Notes under the pieces: generated by a model | What the model was told of the DNA's origin: nothing | The model's database searches: none | What the model saw: only the letters and a program-made list of their open reading frames with translations | Program-made: the position numbers and the translations under genes | Assembly: GCA_027946365.1 (NCBI GenBank) | Contig: JAPEUQ010000009.1 | Coordinates: 620,001-684,000 of the forward strand | Direction: 5' to 3' | DNA length: 64,000 nt | DNA from: Kalmusia sp. IMI 367209 | Taxonomy: Eukaryota; Ascomycota; Dothideomycetes; Pleosporales; Didymosphaeriaceae | Shown here: piece by piece, positions 22,105 through 34,124 of the stretch | Numbering within the stretch: the stretch's first letter is position 1 | Layout: the number at the start of each line of letters is the position of its first letter

Positions 22105-23023
22105 AACCTTTCGTTGTGGGCTCGCTTACGTCCGAGTCCCGATTCTGATATGCAAACCAGGTGCAGGAACCACTTTCAGGCCATGCATCGGTGTATCTTT
22201 TTCTTGTACAAGGACCACCCCACTTCCGATCCACGTGTTTTACGAGATATTCCTTTGTAACCACCTCCAGATATAACCTTCCATCCCGGCGCTCCCATCT
22301 GATAACTTTTGTCAAATCACTTTCACCACGCACCACTTTCCACATGCGTTGGATTAGATCGTCGGAACCTACATCATCACCACCGACGAAGTGAACGGGT
22401 GACCATGGCGCATGCGCGATCATCCCTCTACCTTTGCTGGCTCCAATAATGATAACTCTCTCTAAGCCCTCAACCTGCATCAGCATGCTCCTCAGTAGGT
22501 TCCATAGCTCTGCTCGGAACATCGGGATTGAAGGCCAGGATTCGAAGTTAAGGCGAAGACATTTCAAACCAGGGCCATCGATGCGCAAGGATCCCAAAAT
22601 CTTTCCCCAGCTCCCGCCTCCCCATGCCAAATAATGCAGCCATTCTCTTGCAATGCCTGGGTGGTCGGAATGCACCCGCCGCGCATCAATTTCGATATCA
22701 TGCACACTTTCCCGGTCTAATTGGTTCAACGAGCTGAAAAAGCAATGGACGCGATCGACGGTCGAGAAGCAAAATCGATTCTGCGCGAACAGTGGACGGC
22801 GATCAGCCTCGAAGTAGACCCGACGACAAGTCTGAAGAATGCTGACGCCAAGCCCAGGGGCTTTCTCTCCCTCAGGTCGTGGAGATCCAACGACAGCATC
22901 TACAATGGGCTCATCGGCGTCGAAGCAGTGGGTGTAAATAACATTCTTGATTTCTGCGGGCAGACGGAGCAGAGGCGATTGTAGTTGGAGATTCTCTAGC
23001 GGAGCGATGGGCACGGATGACAT
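22082..23023 (-). CDS. F-box-like hypothetical protein
   Basis: Single-exon 313 aa protein. The N terminus SPLLRLPAEIKNVIYTHCF has the LPAEI-R/K-N-x-IY pattern common to fungal F-box-like proteins of unknown function. The rest (SILQTCRRVYFEADRRPLF, then a charged half) follows the usual layout of that group. Its last 23 bases overlap the end of GPI2 on the opposite strand. No catalytic motif is visible. Confidence 0.75.
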   Translation of the reverse strand: MSSVPIAPLENLQLQSPLLRLPAEIKNVIYTHCFDADEPIVDAVVGSPRPEGEKAPGLGVSILQTCRRVYFEADRRPLFAQNRFCFSTVDRVHCFFSSLNQLDRESVHDIEIDARRVHSDHPGIAREWLHYLAWGGGSWGKILGSLRIDGPGLKCLRLNFESWPSIPMFRAELWNLLRSMLMQVEGLERVIIIGASKGRGMIAHAPWSPVHFVGGDDVGSDDLIQRMWKVVRGESDLTKVIRWERRDGRLYLEVVTKEYLVKHVDRKWGGPCTRKRYTDAWPESGSCTWFAYQNRDSDVSEPTTKGFNPSASG

Positions 23024-24013
23024 GGTTGACGTGGGTAGGTTAAGGCTAGAGAGAAGAGCCCGCCGGGCATGACGGCTCTATTATATATGTACAAAGAGAC
23101 AAGACGACCCCAGCTTTCAGCTCTAATACCGCTTCTGTGACTTGTGGCGTGCCGGCGGTGGGCCTATGCAGGCAAGTGCTTCCTTTGTGTGGCTGCACGG
23201 ATGTGACTATGCATTTTCTGACCAAAAATCTGACAGCTGGCGTGGACAATATAAGCAGGGCCGGTCTCCGACCTCAAATTGAATTTGCGACGTGTTGTGC
23301 ATACAGCTACTGCGTCGCCTTTTTCTCTTTTCTAGAATCGTTTTCTAGCGTTTCGGTGAAGGACCCTGAGGAGTTGTCGGGCAGGCTAGTCGGTGCCGCT
23401 GGAGCATCAGGCACGCGAATTCTCCCGGCTGTCGATGGCCGGTCTCTCAACATGATGGTAAGGGTAGCTGGAGCGAATTGGATGCGGCTCCTCAGCTAGG
23501 CGCCCATGAGGCTGATGGCGCAGGGCGAGATATTTGAATTGGCTCACGTACGCCCCAATGCGGTGTAGACGCGTGGTTTGTAGCGAGAGAGGTCTGCATA
23601 ACTAGCTGGGATCCCGGTTGGGCTGACGGCAGCGCGGTATGCCAAAGCCGGCCTGTTAAAGTCAGGATATTTTAGGCATGTTTTCTTCTTCGATCTGGTG
23701 GTGTACGAGAGACGAAGCGCATTGTCCTTATTCAGATGCGGCCCCCACCAGCTCGGCGTGGGCCCACAGCCGCTGGCCAATGGGGGATCCGATGGGCAAT
23801 AGCAACAGCGTCTCGCTACGGAAGCTCCCCGCCTTCTCAATTTCAGCCTCAGATCTGCCTGCTAACCTCGCGCCAGTCTTTGTAGCTCTCAATTGACCTT
23901 CTTTCTGCTCTCTGAAGCCTTTGCGTTCTCTTGAGGTGCATTCTTCGTTCGTTTCTAACCTGCAGTCGACCTGCGACTGGCCCTCCAGCCCCTCTAGTCA
24001 ACTCGGCCTCGCC
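23024..24013. other. intergenic, divergent region before annexin gene
   Basis: 990 bp between the F-box-like gene (-) and the annexin gene (+), so it must carry both promoters. Pyrimidine-rich tracts precede the annexin ATG. No additional gene was supported. Confidence 0.4.
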
Positions 24014-26479
24014 ATGTCGCTCCGTCCCGACGACCGCAAAGGACGCTCACGCTCAAAATCGCCGGCACGAGGGCGGTCAAGGAGCAATGCGCGGGCTCCA
24101 TCGCCTGGTCCCGGGTATTTTGGCCCCTCAGCTGAGCATGGGGGAGCTGCAGCTCCATCAGCAGCCCCGCAGTATGATGTTAGGCAGCCAGGACAGCTAT
24201 ACGCGACGTGAGCCCTCCCAAACCTTTTCTGCCCTCCAAACTTCAGACGAAAGAAAACACGCTTTCATGCTGCATTTGTTTGGGATTGGACAATCAAGAC
24301 TGAAATATGGCGGCTAGACCAGCGGGCAGCGAGCCCATCACCATGGGTGGATACACAGATCTCCCGCCTGAGCAACGACCTGGATACATGCAACAGGCGC
24401 AAGCGGCGCAATACCACATGGCTACGCAAGCTACAGGTCCACGAGGGCCTGTCGCGCAGAACGTCTCGTATGCGCCGCCCGGGAACGTCCAGTATGCGGC
24501 GGGACAGTATGCCTACACCACTGCGCCTGCGAACCAAGCTGGGCCTGTGAGAACACCATCATCGTCAGGCGGCTTCCAGTATGCGTCCGTGACCCCAGAA
24601 AACGTCACATTTACCGCGAAACCAGTGGTACCGACGACGAAACAGCCGAAGATCAGACATACGCCCCAGCCAGCGAGCCCACCGTACCAGACGGCGCAAC
24701 CGCAGTACGCCATGCCGCAAGCCATGCCGCACGCTCCTCCACCTCCGCCTTCTGCCGCACATCAAGCTGCATATCCTCCATCTTCAATGCCGCCTCCCCC
24801 GATGGGAGCGCATTCTCCGCAGCCGGGTCATCAAAGAGCGGTGTCGCAATCAGGTCCTACAACATCTTATAGTGGGCATCAGGTGGTGGAAATGGTTCCC
24901 GGTGGAGCGAAGGCAGGAGGGAAGCCAGTACCTTCACCGGGTGCGCGACCACATAGTTTGTCGGTCGGAGGAGGGCCACAAAGCGGGCTGACGCAGCGCA
25001 TAGATAGACTGTCGGTGAGCGGAAACAGACCAGATATTCAGACCATCGTCCCGGGAGGTCTACCAGGTGGATACCCAGGAGGCGGCATGCCACCGCCGAG
25101 TCCTTTGCTTGAGGCATATCATGGAACGTACCAGTCCATATCCCCTATGCCACATGCCATGATGATGGACGACGATCTGGACCATCTCACACCCTTGGAC
25201 AGTCTCTCTCCGCGAGGATCCAGCGCCTCGTTCCATGGCGGACACCGGCGCACACACTCCTCTTCCAAACGCTCCCCCAGCCCAGCACGGAAATCGAAAC
25301 ACAAAGATAAGCTCGCCCTCGAAGCATACGGCCACGGACACGACGATCGCGAGCGCAGCCACTCGCGCGTTCGTGAAAAGGAAAAACGCCGCGTCAAAAT
25401 TTACGACGCGGAAGAAGATGCCCTCGCCCTCGTGGACGCTCTCTCGCAGCGCCCCATCGACGCAGACACCATCATCGACATCCTTCCCGCCCTCTCCCAC
25501 GATCAAATGCTCGAGTTGCGAAGCGAGTACAAGCGCCACTGCAAAGTCCAAGGCCGCGGCATCAACATTGCTAAACACATCAAACTTAAGACGACAGGCA
25601 ACTTTGGTAAAGTCGCGTACGTGACTGCATTGGGCCGCTATGAAAGCGAGGGATACTGGGCGAACTACTGGTACCAAAGTGGCAACGCTCGTCGGGAGCT
25701 CCTCATCGAATCGCTCATGGGGCGCCAAAACTACGAGATCCGTGAGATCAAAGACGCCTTCAAGGATAAACGCTACAGTGACAGTCTGACGAAGTGCATG
25801 GACAAAGAACTCAAGGCCGATAAGTTCCGCAAAGCGGTGCTCATGGCGCTGGAAGGTGAGCGCCAGGAAGAATCCGACGTGTGGCCCACAGAGTACCGCA
25901 ACCGCGACGTAGACCAGCTGTACAAAGCGCTCAAGGCGAGAGAAGGCGGCGAGACAGCGATGCTGCAGGTTGTCGTTATGCGGAGCGATGCGCATCTGAG
26001 GGAGGTGCTGAGGACGTACGAGAGGAAGTACCAGGGAAACTTCGCCAGAGATGCGCTGAGGAAGAGTAACAATCTTGTCGTAAGTCTCTACCCTCCCTTG
26101 TTCAAGATTCCGAGCATGGTAGGCTGATGTGATGTAGGGCGAAGTCATAGCGCACATCCTCAACGGCGTGATCAACCGCCCTTCCCGCGACGCCATGCTC
26201 CTGCATCACGCGCTCATGGACCTCATCGAGCCGCCGTCCGACGGCCCGCGCAATTCATCCTCTAAGCTACCTTCCTCGAGCAGCAAGCATGAGCGCCAGC
26301 AGCGCACCGAGCTCCTCGTCTCGCGACTGGTCAGGCTGCATTGGGACCGCATGCATTTGCAACGGGTGAAGATGGAGTACGACGAGAAGTATGGGCGTGT
26401 GGTGGAGGAGGATATCGAGGAGGCGACGAAGGGTGACTTTAGAGAGTTTTGCATCCAGCTTTGTCAGACGGGGAGGTGA
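24014..26479 (+). CDS. annexin with long Pro/Gln-rich N-terminal region
   Basis: Annexin-fold protein of 765 aa from exons 24014-24207, 24318-26079 and 26138-26479. Residues 1 to about 420 are low-complexity: an Arg-Ser-rich start (KGRSRSKSPARGRSRS), then Pro/Gln/Ala/Tyr-rich sequence resembling a disordered or prion-like region. Annexin repeats start at about residue 421 (RRVKIYDAEEDALALVDAL) and run to the end, with IIDILPALSHDQMLELRSEYK and ALMGRQ/SLMGRQNYEIREIKDAF-type segments. The calcium-binding GxGT loops of classical annexins are poorly preserved, as in the fungal long-tailed annexin class. A membrane-associated role is the family expectation; calcium dependence is doubtful. Confidence 0.88.
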
Positions 26480-29400
26480 GATAGGTGGGAAGGTGAGGGA
26501 TAGTTGGGGGGCGTAAGTAGTTGTGTGTTACAAGTCATAGTCTTATACCCGCAATGCCAGTTTTTGATCTTCATATTGAGTATTTCTCTACGTAGCATGA
26601 TCATGCGTGGTATGTGGAGAGATGTGTGTGGACGAGTTGTGTATATTAACCTGACATCTACCAGCTTGTGATCTGCAAGGCTCAGCTCCTCGTTTCATTG
26701 CACGCTAAAGTATTCGATTGCTATGACGTAGTATCTCCCCTGAAGTCTTGCATTTCAACAATCTAGCCACCAAGCGCAAGAAAGCTAAAAAAAATGTTGG
26801 TCCCCTATATCTTGTAGAAACATGATCGCTCATGCAAATCTGTTCGCGCTACTCTTCGTATTTATACATGGTCACATGTTCGGTTAGATGCCATCTAGCC
26901 CTGGGTATATGCTCATGATAATGTGGTATCATCTAAATACTCGATACCGTAGTATTATAGCCAGTATGCGTGAGAGCACTTTCGGTATCCTATAGCATAA
27001 AGTATCTTAGTGACGTGTTCAATGCTCATTGAAGTAGCTTTGAATCAGTCGTGCGTGGTTATGCATCTATCTATCATTCAGTCTTGGAAATGTGACGTCT
27101 TCTCCTACGCATGTATTCACAGCACGAGCTTATTGCTCCGCCCATCATCCGATATTAGGGACGACCTTCTACTACATAAGGGTAAGATTCCATTAATACT
27201 TGATTCCGTGACACCAGTGTCTCAACTGAAGTCTTCGTGCTGCAGCATCTCATGCCTTCGTTCACACAAATTTGGTGATGGTAAAATCTTACCTAAAGTC
27301 CTTAATCACAATACTCTTGCCACTATACACGGGAGCACCATTGATATCCCAGAGCCCGTAGTGCCTCTACTACTGATATAGTGTCCACAGATATAGCTTT
27401 GTGCATACTCAATATGCCATCCATGCCTGGATTGATGATATAATCGTAAATAAACGACTCTACTAAATCGAAATGATAAAATTCATTCACGCATAGGATA
27501 TATATCCCATCATCACGGTCTCATCCGATGAAATTACATGCACGAGGAGGACGTTAAAGAAAAGACAGAGCAGCAGTAGGGCTACCAATTTGCTGGAGAC
27601 CGAGCTAAGCTGGTTGGTTTTAGCGCTCTGGCGAAGCCTAGAAGTTGACGCGGCTCCCTATGATAGTGCGTAGAGAGGCGCCTTGATAGCCGCACGTGTT
27701 GGATTTCCGGATACACTCTGGTATTGCTTTTGGCCTTCTGTTCATGCGCTGGCAAGACCTTTTAGTCTGAAATTGAATTTTCATTTGGCTTAGTTTGCTT
27801 TGTCTCTTTCGTTGATTTTCCTTCTGTTTTTCAACGTCAAGCAAGGCATCGGCGGAAACAAGGTATGTAATCCCTGAGCGTTGGGGGACTGACAGTATGT
27901 GTAGGCCCGGTCTTCGAAGCCGGACTTTACACCTGTACGTGGTGAGGGCTACGAATCTGGAGATGCGCTTGCGCGTTATCCAGAGCCGACGTAGAAACCG
28001 CACCTTGCAACATAGCAATCGACCTACCCAACCCTCCGGCCTTATCCTGCTGCCGCCGCCCCCGTTGCCGACACATGTCCTAGGCTGAAGTGCGAAAGCA
28101 AATGAGAGCGAAAGCGATGGACAAAGAAGGTGTGAGAAGGTTGGCGGTTCGAAAGTGGGGCGAGGACGGGAAGGAAACTAGCTACCCGTAGCGCCATTCT
28201 TGTTTGCACCGCTACCGGCGCTAAGACACACATCATATCACACAATGCGTATTGCTTGAAGGCTCTACTAATTCAGAAAGACGTAGTAATGCAATTGATC
28301 ACCAGTATTTGTTGCGGAACACATGAATCCCCCGTCAGATCCGATAATTCGAGCATGATGAGCGGAATTTTGTTATTTTGGGCATCCTCTGGGATATGAG
28401 GAAAACCATCTAAACGAGTCAAGATGGAGGTCGCAATATTCTAGCATGCATCATGCCGCGGTCTTCTACATACATTAGAGCATCTGTTTTCTGGTATCCT
28501 CGCTGTCTTGTTGTAAGATCCTGGCCCAGCAAGAGCTTTAACTCCGCTGGCGACGTCAATTGCATCGATGATGATGTTTGGTGGAGTTAGAGCAAGAATG
28601 TACACAATCTCTTATTCAGGTGCTCCAGCCTAGTCTGCTGCCCCAACCAGCCTTTCGAATGAAACCCCTGTTGTGTCACGCATACTAATGGCCAATGGTT
28701 ACACATGGCTAGTGGTTGGTGGGCTTTGACTGAAGATGATGATCGGAATCGATTAAAGATTTCCAGAAAGAACGGTTGATTCTGTGACTCGGGCTCGCGA
28801 GTAGCAGTATCTATGGCAGGCCCAAGTGTACGACTCCGATCCGGGCTTCCACATTCAGTGGACGAGGCTGCGGCTGATCCTCCAAGATGCACCGCACCCC
28901 TGCGTCTCTGTGCCCGCTGCTCTCAACGGGCTGCTGGTATCAGAGCAAAAAGCGATGCCTCTATGGTGAGAGGGCCCCAGCGAGCACGGGCCGCCAAATA
29001 CAGCACCTCGCCCTGGAGCTTAGGGAGCCCGGCAGCCACTGCTCCGCTATCCACCCCGCCAACGGGCCCATCAAGTTACACGTGCAGCTGTCGCGCTTGT
29101 GCCTGCGGCCCTGCTCGCGACCCGGGCGGTGCCATTTCTAACGCTAGAGCGTGAGCAGCACCCTGGCCATTTCCCACTGCCTGTGCGGATGATCCTAGCC
29201 TCCTGCCGATTAGTGTAAACCCCGCCAGCGCAGATAGCAAAGTGCTTAGCAGATACTTCCTACGGCTACAGACGTAGGCCGATCGTGTCTTGTACCAGTT
29301 CCCATTGACGCTGGATGGGCGGGAGCTTGGCCGCACGGTGACAATGCGTTTAGACACTCGCTAAGCACGCACGCCAGGGCAGCCCCAGCCCAAATATCCT

Positions 29401-30408
29401 ATGCCATTACACCGCCCCACATTATCCGTGCGCGATGCTCTCATCCTTCAGAATCCGCGAACCGGGGGTATCGATGGAGTCGTCGCAAGAGACCCATTTG
29501 ACCAACTCCCAGCTAGTCACCCCCATATCGCCCTGCAGCCATCGCCGTTGACATATGACATACCCGCATCGCCCATCCATTGGTCAGTTACTTCCGCTCT
29601 GTCAAAGCTATCATTTCTATTCCATAAACTTGCTAGATCTGAACATGTACGTTGTCATCCAAGCTAAAGAACTTGGGCTATTCTGATTTCTTACGATAGT
29701 GTCTTCGAAAATTAGTACGCCGTTCGAAGCTGATCTCTTCGTCTATGCGGGAAGAAAGAAGTGCGTCTTACCCTCTCAGGGTTACTGAACACATTACGGT
29801 GTCAACTGTAATGTGTGCGCTGCCGCCGAAGTGTATCCACTTATCCGCCTTGGTCTGTGCGCTCCCGTCGGCTCGAACGCGCATACCGTACCGCACCAGC
29901 GCTGGTCTGTGCGGTGCTGTGTGGCCAAAGGCTGCCGTCTCATCTTATTACGCCATGTATATAAGCTCGAGGATACCACCATTCTACAATCAACACCACG
30001 GCTCACTTTTAGTCTCGAGGGAATTGTCTTTGACATCAAGAAGAACTTTCCCTTCGACACTACAAATTTGTACCGTCTCCATTGAAATACAAAATTACTG
30101 AGGTATCTCCACAACGCTTTTGCTCCGGCAGACGTGTCGCGCACCTCAATTGCTTTCTACTTAGCCCTACCAGCTTGCACGAACGCGGCCCTTGTACTAC
30201 GCGTCAAACATACGCATCACCGAATCGAGATCTCAACGCTCTTCCGCCGAAGTCCTACAATTGTTGCTACATAAACGACTTTCTCAGCCTACTACCTCGA
30301 GATGGAAAGACTCATTCCTAGTCTTCTTTGACCACTATCTCGGTTCTTTGGATCACCAGACCCTGCTATTTTCCCACTTTTTAGGCATCCGAAATACAAC
30401 AGCACGCC
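26480..30408. other. gene-poor island, left part
   Basis: About 3.9 kb without a supported gene. 26,500-27,600 is AT-rich; 28,800-29,200 is strikingly GC-rich. Short frames are present but none is convincing. The last 450 bp form the leader of the first small membrane-protein gene (TATATAAG at 29958-29965). Confidence 0.4.
29958..29965 (+). promoter_or_regulatory. TATA-like element of family copy 1
   Basis: TATATAAG followed by CTCGAGGATACCACC. Family copy 4 has TATAAAG followed by CTTGAGAACACCACC at 37937-37958, so the core promoter region is conserved between copies. It lies about 450 bp before the ATG, implying a long 5' leader. Confidence 0.4.
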
Positions 30409-30762
30409 ATGCCTCTATCAAGCGAAGCAATCATCGCCACCATAGCCCTTCTTGTAACATGCGCACCCCTTGTCTTCTATCTCTTCCGCTTTCTATACAA
30501 GAGATATACGCGAAATAGTAAGCACCCTGTTCTGGTAACCCCCAACACTCATTAGATATCAGCACTAATTCTCAAGCGTCTAGAACATGAGGAACTCAGT
30601 TTACCAACACACATAGATCGTTCTACACCTCCTGCTTATACAATACCATGGAAGACGCACGTACAACCTCGAGAGCAATGGATGTACATTCTGCCAATAG
30701 GAATATTTGAAAGAGTGCTTATTGTTGGTGAGGAAGGCAGGACGCCTGCCTATCCAGCGTAA
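30409..30762 (+). CDS. small single-pass membrane protein, SSEAIIA family, copy 1
   Basis: First of five related genes in the island; the family is not one I recognise. Exon 1 (30409-30517) encodes MPLSSEAIIATIALLVTC and continues through a hydrophobic span of about 22 residues to the basic RFLYKRYTRN. A 45 nt intron (30518-30562, GTAAGC...CAG) in phase 1 leads to exon 2 (30563-30762), whose tail holds LSLPTHIDRS, IPWKTHVQPREQW and FERVLIVGEEGR. Total 102 aa. The acceptor choice is the least certain of the five. An alternative AG 18 nt further would break the frame, so a slightly degenerate copy is possible. The likely topology is N-out or N-in single pass with a cytosolic or lumenal tail of about 65 aa. 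Confidence 0.5.
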
Positions 30763-31191
30763 CAAGGCGTGTGGAAGAAAATGAAGAAGGATCTCAGACG
30801 TTGACATGCTTTATCAGTGGCCAAGGCATTGCGCTGTAAGACCACCGTTGCATCTACTCAACACCAAAACCAAGGCTGAAGACATATGGTATACTTCGAT
30901 TCCTTCTGTACATTATTAGGGCACTGTGTTTAGCTTGCTCAAAGCGTACAATGCCACCTCGAATAGCTGGCTCTACATTTCAGAATCGGCGAGAAGAAGT
31001 TCGTCACCTATGCATCGCTGCGCATACGAATGTCATCTAAGAGCGCCTGCACAGCCATCTTCATATTCTAAAGTGCGCCCTTCCGCGGTATTTTACAAAA
31101 AAAATACTGGATGCGTGAGAATGAACCTCTTGGCGTCTTCTCACTAACTCGCTTCTCGCATGAGCAACAATCACAAGATCCTGTATAATTT

Positions 31192-31345
31192 ACAGCCTAG
31201 CCTGCGCAGACTGTGTCGCCAGAGCCTGCACCCTCCTCCGATAACTATGACATCGGGAAACCCATGATAAGACGTCCGCTAACCTTTGCATACCTAGATA
31301 TATAGTAGAGACCGTGCGGCCTTGCCCCAATGCTAGTGTTGCGAG
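31192..31345 (+). repeat. degenerate direct repeat R1, left copy
   Basis: It begins ACAGCCTAGCCTGCGCAGA and contains GATAACTATGACATC. It matches 31553-31690 in the same orientation, with many transition differences. Confidence 0.55.
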
Positions 31346-31552
31346 GCCCTGCCCTATTCTTGCAACCTGCTGCAGGGCGGGCTGATACTTTAATATGCAC
31401 CGTCCTTGCAAGCGACGTAGATCCCGGGAAGTCTTGGGCCCCTGTGAGCCATCTTTCATCATTAGTCCGCGCACGTCTTGATTCCGCAAGCCTACTCCCT
31501 GGTCTTGGACGCTAATGCTGCAGCTTGTCACGAACGCCACCTCAGACTACCA

Positions 31553-31690
31553 ACAGCCTGGCCCGTGCAGATCGTGTCGCCGGAGCCTCCAGTTTCCTCC
31601 TGATAACTATGACATTAGATAACCCATAACAGGACATATGGTAGATACTGCGTGATCTTGATCAAATGCCGGTAGTTACGAGGCTGTGCT
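31553..31690 (+). repeat. degenerate direct repeat R1, right copy
   Basis: It begins ACAGCCTGGCCCGTGCAGA and contains GATAACTATGACATT. The differences from the left copy are mostly C/T and G/A changes, the pattern expected from repeat-induced point mutation, although no statistics could be run. Confidence 0.55.
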
Positions 31691-32611
31691 GCCATCAGCT
31701 CGCAGCTACACGACGCTGCATTTTAACCTCGTGTGAATAGCTGGTATTCACTCCGGAGCGAGTGAGTCCCGATGCTGCAGCCACTCGGGCTCACGTTGGT
31801 GCGCACGGAAGAGGCGTGCTGCTGTCGCTTGCAAAACGGTTCCTGACGCTTCTTGAGGAGGCGCAAGGCTACCCAATGAGAACGAACTTTTCCATCCAAC
31901 CTACCAGATGGGGCGTGGGGCAATGGCTGTGAGGAGAAGCGTGAGGCGCTGATCCCCTACCAGACATCCGCACAGTAACGCGAAGGGCTCCATAGCGTAC
32001 ACTTACACTCCTCACCACCACCTGCGCGCGGCACGCCCGAACCGGATCGATGCGGACGATCAGAAAAGTGTCACGTGAGTGGGATTCGCTCCAAACCCTT
32101 GGACTCAAGAATGAAAACGCGATCCTAATTCCTACCACATGATTCGTGATACAACGACGTAAATCAAGCAGTCGAGTTTATCTGTTGGCGAGCTCCCTCG
32201 CTGTGGGCCATCCTTGCTCACTTTTTCGCCGAAAGTCCAAGCATCTAAACGAGCGCTGCCGGTGTGACCCATGCCATATAGTTTTCTTCTTTGGGAAAAT
32301 GGATCGCGAAGCAAGCCTAGGACAGCGGCGTCACAGGCATTGAAGGAGTACTCACCCCGCCATGCAGGTCGGCAACCTGCGCTAGGCTCCTGAGAGCATG
32401 CTGTGGTAAAATCTCAGGTTGGTGAGGGCTAGGAATGTCATCCCCAGCGTCAGCTTCAAGCCCACCGATCCAGCGCGCGGGCGAAAGCATTCCAACGTGC
32501 TCCGACGGACGCAAGCTGGACAACGGCAGGGTTGTTTCTTGTAGTGTAGCGGGCGGAGTGCATTAGTTGACATTCCATATTACCACGTTTCTGCCCGTAG
32601 TTCGGTAGGTA

Positions 32612-32675
32612 GGCGCATGATTACACTTTCATTACTGCGCTTCTGTCCATTCTACTAATATTCTTGAGGCCAAGT
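32612..32675 (+). repeat. direct repeat R2, left copy
   Basis: GGCGCATGATTACACTTTC followed by ATTACTGCGCTTCTGTCC. It matches 32847-32912 in direct orientation. Confidence 0.55.
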
Positions 32676-32846
32676 GTTTTGGTAGTCCGGCAGGGTAGAT
32701 TCGTACGCCTTGTAACGATACGCTGCAAGCGCGTCCAGGCTACAAGACCGGCCTCTACCACCTTCTGACCGCGCAAGGGTGAGCGGGGCCAAGTGCGTTG
32801 CACAGCGTGTTTCTTACGTGGGGTGTTTCGTGCGAGGACAGGGGTT

Positions 32847-32912
32847 GGCGCATTATTACACTTTCATTACCACGCTTCTGCCCGTCTCATCGACAACCTT
32901 TAGGCCGAGCGT
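32847..32912 (+). repeat. direct repeat R2, right copy
   Basis: GGCGCATTATTACACTTTC followed by ATTACCACGCTTCTGCCC and a shared AGGCC(A/G)AG(T/C)G end. Part of the same unit (ACCACGTTTCTGCCCGTA) also occurs at 32582. Confidence 0.55.
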
Positions 32913-33776
32913 CCGATCGAATTTGCTCTGACATGAACAGATATAACGCCATGGTGCTCACACAGGCCGCACCATATTTAGGCTTGCCCTACCGCACATA
33001 AAAACACCTACGCTGTTTCATTCAGCGGAGAACACCAGTTCAATCAACTGCCAACACCAGCCCACCGCCATCTCTTTAGGCAACATCACGCTGCCCAAAG
33101 ATCATCGTTTCGCTTTGCATGCCTGCTCGAGTCTAAACCCCCACCGCACATAGCAATAGCGTCCGCAAAAAGCCTACAGTCCTCTTCAAGAGCCTCTTGT
33201 GGTTGTTTCTCCACTGTCTTGCGGCGCACGTGTGCAAGGTACACGAGAACCTGGCCAGGCACTAGCGCTCCCGGCACCAACAGCCTTTCCCATAAGCATC
33301 AGAATTACAATCTACGTCAAGTGATCAAACGATTGTCCCTCATAGTAAGTAGATGCGGTATCATGTCTTCGTATTACCCTGGTCGAGGTACGCAATTATT
33401 AACATTTATTCATAGACTCAAGTACACATCGCGTCGTTACACACCGGCCGGCTTGAGCCTTAACGGCTTACCCGATACGGGCCAATACGAGACTAGCGCC
33501 CGCTCCTTAGCGTTGCGCATGCAATCGTGCGTACGCAGCGTCGGAAAAAGCCCATGCTCGATTCTACCCTTTTTCACAGTCCGAGGCTCTGCGCCCCCAA
33601 ACGCTCTCGCTAGCCATGTACGTTTAGCCTTTGGGTCGACAGCACAATAGTCAATATATATATTACCAGCCATACCTGACACTTCGACACAAAGCAACTC
33701 GTTTCGGTTTCTCTAGCTACTATCTCGGCTCTTCGCACTGTCGTACACACCATCGGCATCCAAAGTATAACAGTAC

Positions 33777-34124
33777 ATGATGCCTCTATCAAGCGAAGCA
33801 ATCATCGGCATCGTGACCCTCCTCGTTACCCTCCTCATCACATGCTTAACCTTCGTTATCCGCTTTCTATACAGAAGACACAAGCACAGCCGTAAGCACA
33901 TTGTCCCTGTTCCATCCCAACCACAGTCGCTGATGTTAATAGGTATAAAACATCATGACGATATCAGTCTGCCAACGTACACGAACCCACCTGCTCATGC
34001 GATATCATGGCCTACAGATGAACGACCCAAGCAAGGGTGGACGTATATCGTACGGCGGCACACGACAATTGAAAGTATGCTTATTGTCGGGCAGGATGGT
34101 GGACATGCTGTCCATCCATCGTGA
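33777..34124 (+). CDS. small single-pass membrane protein, SSEAIIA family, copy 2
   Basis: Exon 1 (33777-33891; two consecutive ATGs) encodes MPLSSEAIIGIVTLLVTL, a hydrophobic span and the basic RFLYRRHKHSR. The intron at 33892-33942 (GTAAGC...TAG) is in phase 1 and 51 nt long with no in-frame stop, so the unspliced message also reads through. Exon 2 ends at 34124 and gives HHDDISLPTYTNPPAHAISW, then PTDERPKQGWTYIVRRHT and ESMLIVGQDGGHAVHPS. Spliced length is about 98 aa. The tail aligns with copy 4 almost residue by residue, so splicing is the favoured reading. Confidence 0.6.
   Translation: MMPLSSEAIIGIVTLLVTLLITCLTFVIRFLYRRHKHSRKHIVPVPSQPQSLMLIGIKHHDDISLPTYTNPPAHAISWPTDERPKQGWTYIVRRHTTIESMLIVGQDGGHAVHPS

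Larger units (their letters stand above)
30763..33776. other. gene-poor island between family copies 1 and 2
   Basis: 3 kb containing the 3' flank of copy 1 (conserved AAAAAATACTGGATG-like element at about 31098), two pairs of degenerate direct repeats listed separately, and the long leader of copy 2 (from about 33,000). No intact gene or transposon frame was found. Confidence 0.4.

Noticed and set aside
25060..26196. 378-codon minus-strand open frame
   Set aside because: It lies entirely antisense to the annexin exons and mirrors their codon bias; no family features.
28800..29200. GC-rich block as possible rRNA or captured bacterial gene
   Set aside because: No rRNA signature sequence and no long coherent frame on either strand.
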